DNA of 64,000 bases, from NCBI GenBank assembly GCA_008360955.1, contig LUCM01006857.1, positions 66,731 through 130,730 of the forward strand. The letters are read 5' to 3'. The notes under the pieces are model-generated. The model was not told the origin of the DNA. It saw only the letters and a program-made list of their open reading frames with translations, and ran no database searches. The translations under genes were made by a program, and so were the position numbers. This document shows positions 59,160 to 64,000 of the stretch, one piece after another (position 1 is the first letter of the stretch; every line of letters starts with the position of its first letter). This stretch comes from Fasciolopsis buskii (Eukaryota > Platyhelminthes > Trematoda > Plagiorchiida > Fasciolidae).

Positions 59160-60200
59160 GTTCTTTGTTACAAAAAACAATTACGGAGTACCATGTGGAC
59201 GGAAGCAGTCAGCCGAGCACAGGTTATCTGCTAGAGTACCTTCGGATTGCTTCCACCCGTTTCAGGCTGACGACGGTTCAACGAAGGGGAATTTCGGAAG
59301 AAATACAGCCCCATGTGCCAAACCTTTGTCGGGACCACAAGACGTTGCTTCGAACGCCTAGAACAAGCCCCATTGTGGAGCTATCCAATGAACGCTATAT
59401 ACATGTGGGTCTCACAAGTATCATACGAGAGCAACTTTTAAAGCGGACCCACTGCTGGACGTCGTAACAGTGCAGCTGAATTTTGATGGTATCACGGTTT
59501 TCCGGCCATCAAATTTGCAGCTCTGGCCCATACTTGGTTCACAGAGCTATCCTGCACACCAGTGTTCACCATCGGTTTCTACTGCGGCAAGGGCAAACCG
59601 TCATCCGTTCCAGAATTTCCTAAGGGACACCCATCTGGGCTAAAAATGGTGCTGAAAAACACCATAGAATTTGGAACCACGACTGCGCAGTGCACTCTTT
59701 ATTCCGTTGTCACTGATACAAACCGTACAGGCCTTCGTCCGGCAAGTGAATGGACCGACGGGTTACTTCAATTGTGGTCGTTGCATTAGACATAAACATT
59801 ACTTTCATACGCATGTTACTTCCCCGTACGCTAAATTCAACACTCGTGATGACAGTACATTTCGCTCCCAGAGGCTTCAGTCCTTTTGTCTCCCTACCCA
59901 AAGATGTGATAACCACTTTTCCGTTGGATTGTATCAATATCGTGTGCTTCGTTGTCATGAACAAGCTCCTTGCACTTTGGTTACATGGCCCTGTGACGAA
60001 TCGCTACCATATACGTCGGTCAGACGCAAAAACCTCGATAAGCGCAATGTTGCTTGCACAAATAGCACAACCTGTGATCTTAAACGAATGTGTCGGCATG
60101 TTAATGACGTGGACCGTTGGAAAGCCACAGAATTTTACGTGTTTTCATTGTATGATGGACCCGTATGTTTGAAGGGATTACTCTCTGATGATGTGTAAGA
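59160..60200 (+). mobile_element. CACTA (En/Spm)-superfamily transposase relic
   Basis: Plus-strand text in shifting frames follows the tnp2-like transposase. HVPNLCRDHKTLLRTPRTSP (59310-59370) comes first. VVTVQLNFDGITVFRPSNLQ then LWPILGSQSY (59463-59555) matches the LxLHFNxDGLPLFKSSxxQFWPIL block containing the first catalytic Asp. PVFTIGFYCGKGKPSS, VQAFVRQVNGPTGYFNCGRC (the GHxGYxxCxxC zinc-binding block, 59725-59795) and FPLDCINIVCFVVMNKLLAL (PLDYMHLVCLGVM block, 59920-59980) then WLHGPVTNRY follow. DRWKATEFYVFSLYDGPVCL closes it. CACTA elements of this kind were described in schistosomes (SmTRC1). At least three frameshifts; no terminal inverted repeats seen. Confidence 0.7.
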
Positions 60201-62420
60201 AAATGCCATGTCGTTATCTGTGTCTATTTATATTTTGGGACACCTTTACCTGTATAAAATTTGCAAAAGTGTCGCGGAATCGCTTCTGCAGTAACTTTTG
60301 CAAATATATCTATGCTTTATGGCTCCTATAATATGGTTTACTCTGTAGACCCTGCAATTCATCGATGGCGAGCAAAACATCTGTGATTAAGGGCACTGCC
60401 ATCTTTGATCTTATGTATGAAGTTTGTCAAAGAAGGTTGAAGTGGAAGTGTTGTTGGAAGCCTAATGCGTCACCGCTGACTTAAGGGTTGCTGGCCGGAT
60501 CCAGGCACTGGCCTGGGTGTGGTTTCTGCCCAGAAATGTGCTTAACCTGTGTGGTCCTTTAGGCGAACAAGGCGATTAGGTTGTAGTGTGCCGGTGGTGG
60601 TCACTACTACCTGTCGGCCTGAGGGTTCCCATGGATAGTTTGGAAATCGAAATGTTCCTGCAGGTTATGCACCTAAAAGTCAAAAGCGTGATGGAAGCAG
60701 CATTTTGCACTTTCTGGTTTTGGTCTGCAGGATTGTGTTAAATACAAAATGAAGCCAGGGTTCCGCCCATGAAAGCCGTACGACCCGAACAGCCGCAGTG
60801 CCCAGAAAATCTCTGAAATTTTCATTTCACCCCGTCGATTTTCAATTTGGGGCCGACGGATTTGCTCGGAGGAGCTCTAGAGAAGACGGGTACTCTCCAG
60901 GAATGCTTGTGCTTGAGAGGTAAATATCCATGTATGCCTAGAAGTTTTATATCAGTGTTCGACGGAATTATGTGGGCAGTAAACTTAATGAACTGCCAAA
61001 GTGTTCTGCGCCTTCAGCGGCAAATGCCTAGGCCAAGGTGGCCGATGAGAGCTGTCGATCATGGAATCAGGGCCAATGTTTGATCGTATCCCTCGTGGAT
61101 CTTCGGGAAAGACCATGTAACCTGGCCAGATTCCAGGGCGAAATTGGTCCGTGCGCTTATACCCGTTTCTGCCAATCTCCTAATTTGCCTGTCGCATAAA
61201 ACATGGCAAAGTTTTAAGACGGAGTGATGGAGTCATGCCGCCCTTCTAAATTGACTGGAAGAAGCAGAACTCTTAATGTAGGCTTCATATACGTGCCCAT
61301 TCCAAATGGGGCCCCGGAATAGATATTCCGGTCTAGGGCCCCTGAGGGATAAATCCTGAAGCACAGTAACCAACACTATAATAACCATGAAGTTTAAGGC
61401 CCAACGACGAAAGCTTACCGGTGATATTTTAAATGGCAAGCCTATAAACGGTAGAAGCTTTCACCCACGCAACATTTGCAGTTATTTTCGAAACTGAGAC
61501 GGACAGCTGCTGTGAGTGCCTACTCTTAATTTCCAAGCATTTGAACCTTAATAAATTCAGTAAATTTTCAGTTCACGAATTACCAGGTAGGTTGACTGAA
61601 TAAGCTTACTAATTTTGTCCGTTTCCGCTGGGGTGCCTCTCTGAAGCTTCTGACTGAACATGGGAATTTTATTCAAAGACAGATGAAGCTGTCACACCAC
61701 AGCTACGTAGGCGTGAAAAACCACTATTAAGCCAAGTACCCATGGCTTAACACTGATAAAATTTGCACCTGTTAAAACTGCAATCTAGTTTCCGCTCCGA
61801 GCTTAACGCCTTGGTTTATTATCTATTCGGTTTTCTATAGCCAGAACTACAATAACTTCTGCCCCACAACTAAGGCATACATGATCGTCAATGTCATGAC
61901 TAGATGTCTAAAGTGACAGCGAAAGAGGCATTTGTTACTGAAATTCGCCGATTCTTCTATTCGGCTGTCCGTCGCCTGGCGCCTCTCGTGGATGCCGCGC
62001 ATCACGAAAAATAGACCGAATATGTCAAATCTCAGCGGTCCTAATAAACATTTCGCATGGTTATACGATTTGGGATTAACCAAATTAGCAATCACGTTTG
62101 GGAACATTTTCAAGGTTTGGCCACTCATCCTTTCGCTTCTTTGGCTCAGTCACTCAAATCGCTCAAAATCAAACATTCGGGGATATGTTTTCTCACGCAG
62201 CTTGCTGGAATTCACAACAACTACTGACTGGACTCCAAAATTTGGACGGTTTCCTTCTATAATTAGTTGCTTCTTTGCAACCAACTATGGTTAATTACTT
62301 CAAAAAGTATCCACTAAGTGGTCCGAAATTGTTGCGGTCAGACCTTTTCAAACCAAATTATGTGGGCTACAAGGATGTCTAATAAAACAAGAGGTTTCTG
62401 GCTGCAGTTCCAGTCAAGTT
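60201..62420. other. No recognised gene
   Basis: May contain the decayed 3' part of the CACTA element close to its left edge. Frames of up to 120 codons (61932-62294) show no family resemblance. Confidence 0.35.
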
Positions 62421-62423
62421 ATA

Positions 62424-62992
62424 TTGCTTGCACCGAAAAACTTTATTTTGACCACCTTCAGCAGAAAGTTTGACAAAATTGATGAAATGGAAACATCTAC
62501 AACTCCTACCAAAATTTCTTTCATCCTCCATCACAACAGCTACCTGAACGACCCTTCAGATGCAGCGGAATGTTTCAGACTCTTTTTCTGGGCTTCATTA
62601 ACTAGTGGTAACATAGCTCCCCTTTACACATCCCTCCTCCTCACTTCCAAGCTTTTGTTTACGATCATCTTCCACTACGTGGAAAGCTCTTATCATGTTA
62701 AGGATATAAATACCTCTTAAATTTGAAGACCGGATGCCCAGGGCAATTCTCAGATCTTCTCTTCTTCTATTCAAGGTTTTTATTATCGCATGAAGCAGAG
62801 ACTTATGTAATCCAGCCAGCCCGTCAGAAGGGACCTCACTCCCTTGCCGGCTACCTACCAATGCATTCCACCCAGCGAAATCACAATCATGGATTTATCA
62901 GGACCAATGCCAACGGCAACAATTTTTTCAACAAACGTCAGCGGGCCTTTTCGAAAAAACGGTCATGCGCAACCTGCATGACTGGGTTTTAA
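62424..62992 (+). mobile_element. Probable LINE ORF2 linker/RT fragment
   Basis: The 98-residue frame includes DPSDAAECFRLFFWASLTSG, which resembles the conserved linker of LINE ORF2 (DPxEAAExFxxFFxSxFT). Downstream frames give DRMPRAILRSSLLLFKVFII, as expected for the start of the RT (DGxPxxILR), and NHGFIRTNANGNN where QHGF would stand. There are several frame breaks. No other part of the element is recognised nearby. Confidence 0.4.
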
Positions 62993-63122
62993 CCACATTG
63001 CAGTGGCTACAAATTATAGGAAACAGTAAGTGAGGTCAGGATTGAGGATTTTAGCGAGTACTCATTAGCAGTTTCTTATCATAAGTCAAGTCTTCCGGCA
63101 CCGGCCATCCGTGTAACTCATC

Positions 63123-63155
63123 TTATCATCATCATCATATCATCATCATCATCTT
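63123..63155. repeat. (ATC)n microsatellite
   Basis: ATC triplets interrupted once, about 30 bp. On the minus strand it reads (GAT)n like the RTE tails at 17.9 and 29.7 kb, but no RTE 3' sequence (TTTTACGCTGA) adjoins it. Confidence 0.8.
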
Positions 63156-64000
63156 ATTATCACCTTAATTGACTTATTTAATCAGACTGAGAACACTAAC
63201 TGCTGTTTTCCGGAAGTGTTACCGGTAATAATGGCGAGCTATGCCGTGGAGTATTCACCGGGAATGACAGCAGGTCACTATGGCACCAACAGTGAAACAG
63301 AAAAAATTGTGGTCAAACGCCTAGGAGGGCGAAGTATACTTAAATAAATCTCCTACAAGACTGCACTGGTAGCCACAGAAGCTGAAATTCGTTTAAGGCC
63401 AATCAGCAAATCAGCAGGGTTGAAGATAAATGCACGTCAAAAGGGCTGGAAAATTTACAGAGCAATTGTGTTTAAAAATTTATACCGGTAATTTTGAGGT
63501 GAAACTTGTAGAAAGACATATTATATAGCCACATATATCGCGACTCGACTGGAATTTCAACCTCTGAAAATGAGATGAGCTATATCTATTTATTTTGGTT
63601 TACGCGTGATTGCTTAGTTGGGTCAATTTATATCATAAGTTAATGCACAAATGTCAACGTTTGTGCAAGATCTTAAACCTAAGCTGGAGTCATGGTCAAT
63701 GCCAAGAATTGAAGGATGGATTCGTGGACGCACCGCAGATAAGCGGTTGCCAGCTTGTGATATTTTAACGCACGAATGTCGATGAAGCCATCAAATTCTT
63801 TAAACACGACTGTCTTAATTTTCTTTAGTGAAATAAAAAGGGCGCACTAGAAATCAAAGTTAAAATGTAGGGAAAGGCATTGTTGAGCGTAAGCGGGCAT
63901 GGTTTAAGCAGAAAACAGTACCATTTGATGAATGTTTACCAAATGGGTCTTTGGCGGTCGGCGAAGCTAACCCATTCTTTATTATGCACAAAATTTGTCC
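63156..64000. other. No recognised gene
   Basis: AT-rich sequence without long open frames or noticed repeats up to the end of the window. Confidence 0.4.

Noticed and set aside
61932..62294. 120-codon plus-strand frame
   Set aside because: No recognisable domain, an opposing frame on the minus strand, and no splice context.
63123..63155. ATC repeat as the tail of a fourth RTE copy
   Set aside because: No RTE 3' terminal sequence adjoins it on either side, so it is called only a microsatellite.
1..64000. CRISPR arrays, bacterial operons, rRNA genes or phage modules
   Set aside because: No regularly spaced repeats, ribosomal RNA segments or prokaryotic gene organisation were seen. All recognisable content is eukaryotic genes and retroelements.

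Overview
This window is eukaryotic. Its genes are split by introns, one of them only 37 nt long, and most of the sequence is nested, decayed retrotransposons. The repeat content (an RTE-type LINE, jockey/CR1-type LINEs, a Ty3/gypsy element, a CACTA relic like those described from schistosomes, tRNA-derived SINEs) and the very short intron fit a flatworm best, perhaps a tapeworm. That assignment is inference from family recognition by eye, not from a search.

Only two host genes can be supported. (1) 4782-5634 (-) is the first coding exon of a secreted or membrane receptor. It has a signal peptide and an ANF-receptor/periplasmic-binding-type ligand-binding fold, most likely a receptor guanylate cyclase. 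Its downstream exons are not recognisable in the 4.8 kb available. (2) 13733-18501 (-) is a complete three-exon gene for Mediator subunit 8 (MED8, 197 aa). Its second intron is about 90% one antisense RTE LINE (copy A).

Layout. 1-9.8 kb: receptor exon, one SINE, otherwise unrecognised. 9.9-10.9 kb: decayed LINE reverse transcriptase. 13.7-18.5 kb: MED8 with RTE copy A. 19.1-34.3 kb: a nest of Ty3/gypsy fragments and RTE LINEs. Gypsy element I (+) is split by RTE copy B (-). Gypsy II (+) is followed by RTE copy C (-), which is fused to an older RTE copy that carries an LTR fragment. 34.8-43.4 kb: a jockey/CR1-type LINE 'D' (-) split by a 6.9 kb insert, which contains LINE 'E' (-) and is bounded by a 395 bp direct repeat. 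43.7-49.2 kb: LINE 'G' (+), related to E and head-to-head with it, containing a 964 bp assembly gap. 49.9-54.3 kb: a pentanucleotide array, three copies of an unexplained 50-80 bp repeat, and LINE 'H' (-). 55.7 kb: a tRNA-like SINE. 59.2-60.2 kb: a CACTA transposase relic. 62.4-63.0 kb: a probable LINE fragment.

The three RTE copies are nearly identical over about 3 kb and share the same stop codons and frame breaks. Their spread, by trans-mobilisation or DNA-level duplication, is the most unusual feature here, together with the 395 bp duplication around LINE E. No intact mobile-element protein was found. I did not find a convincing new biological system.
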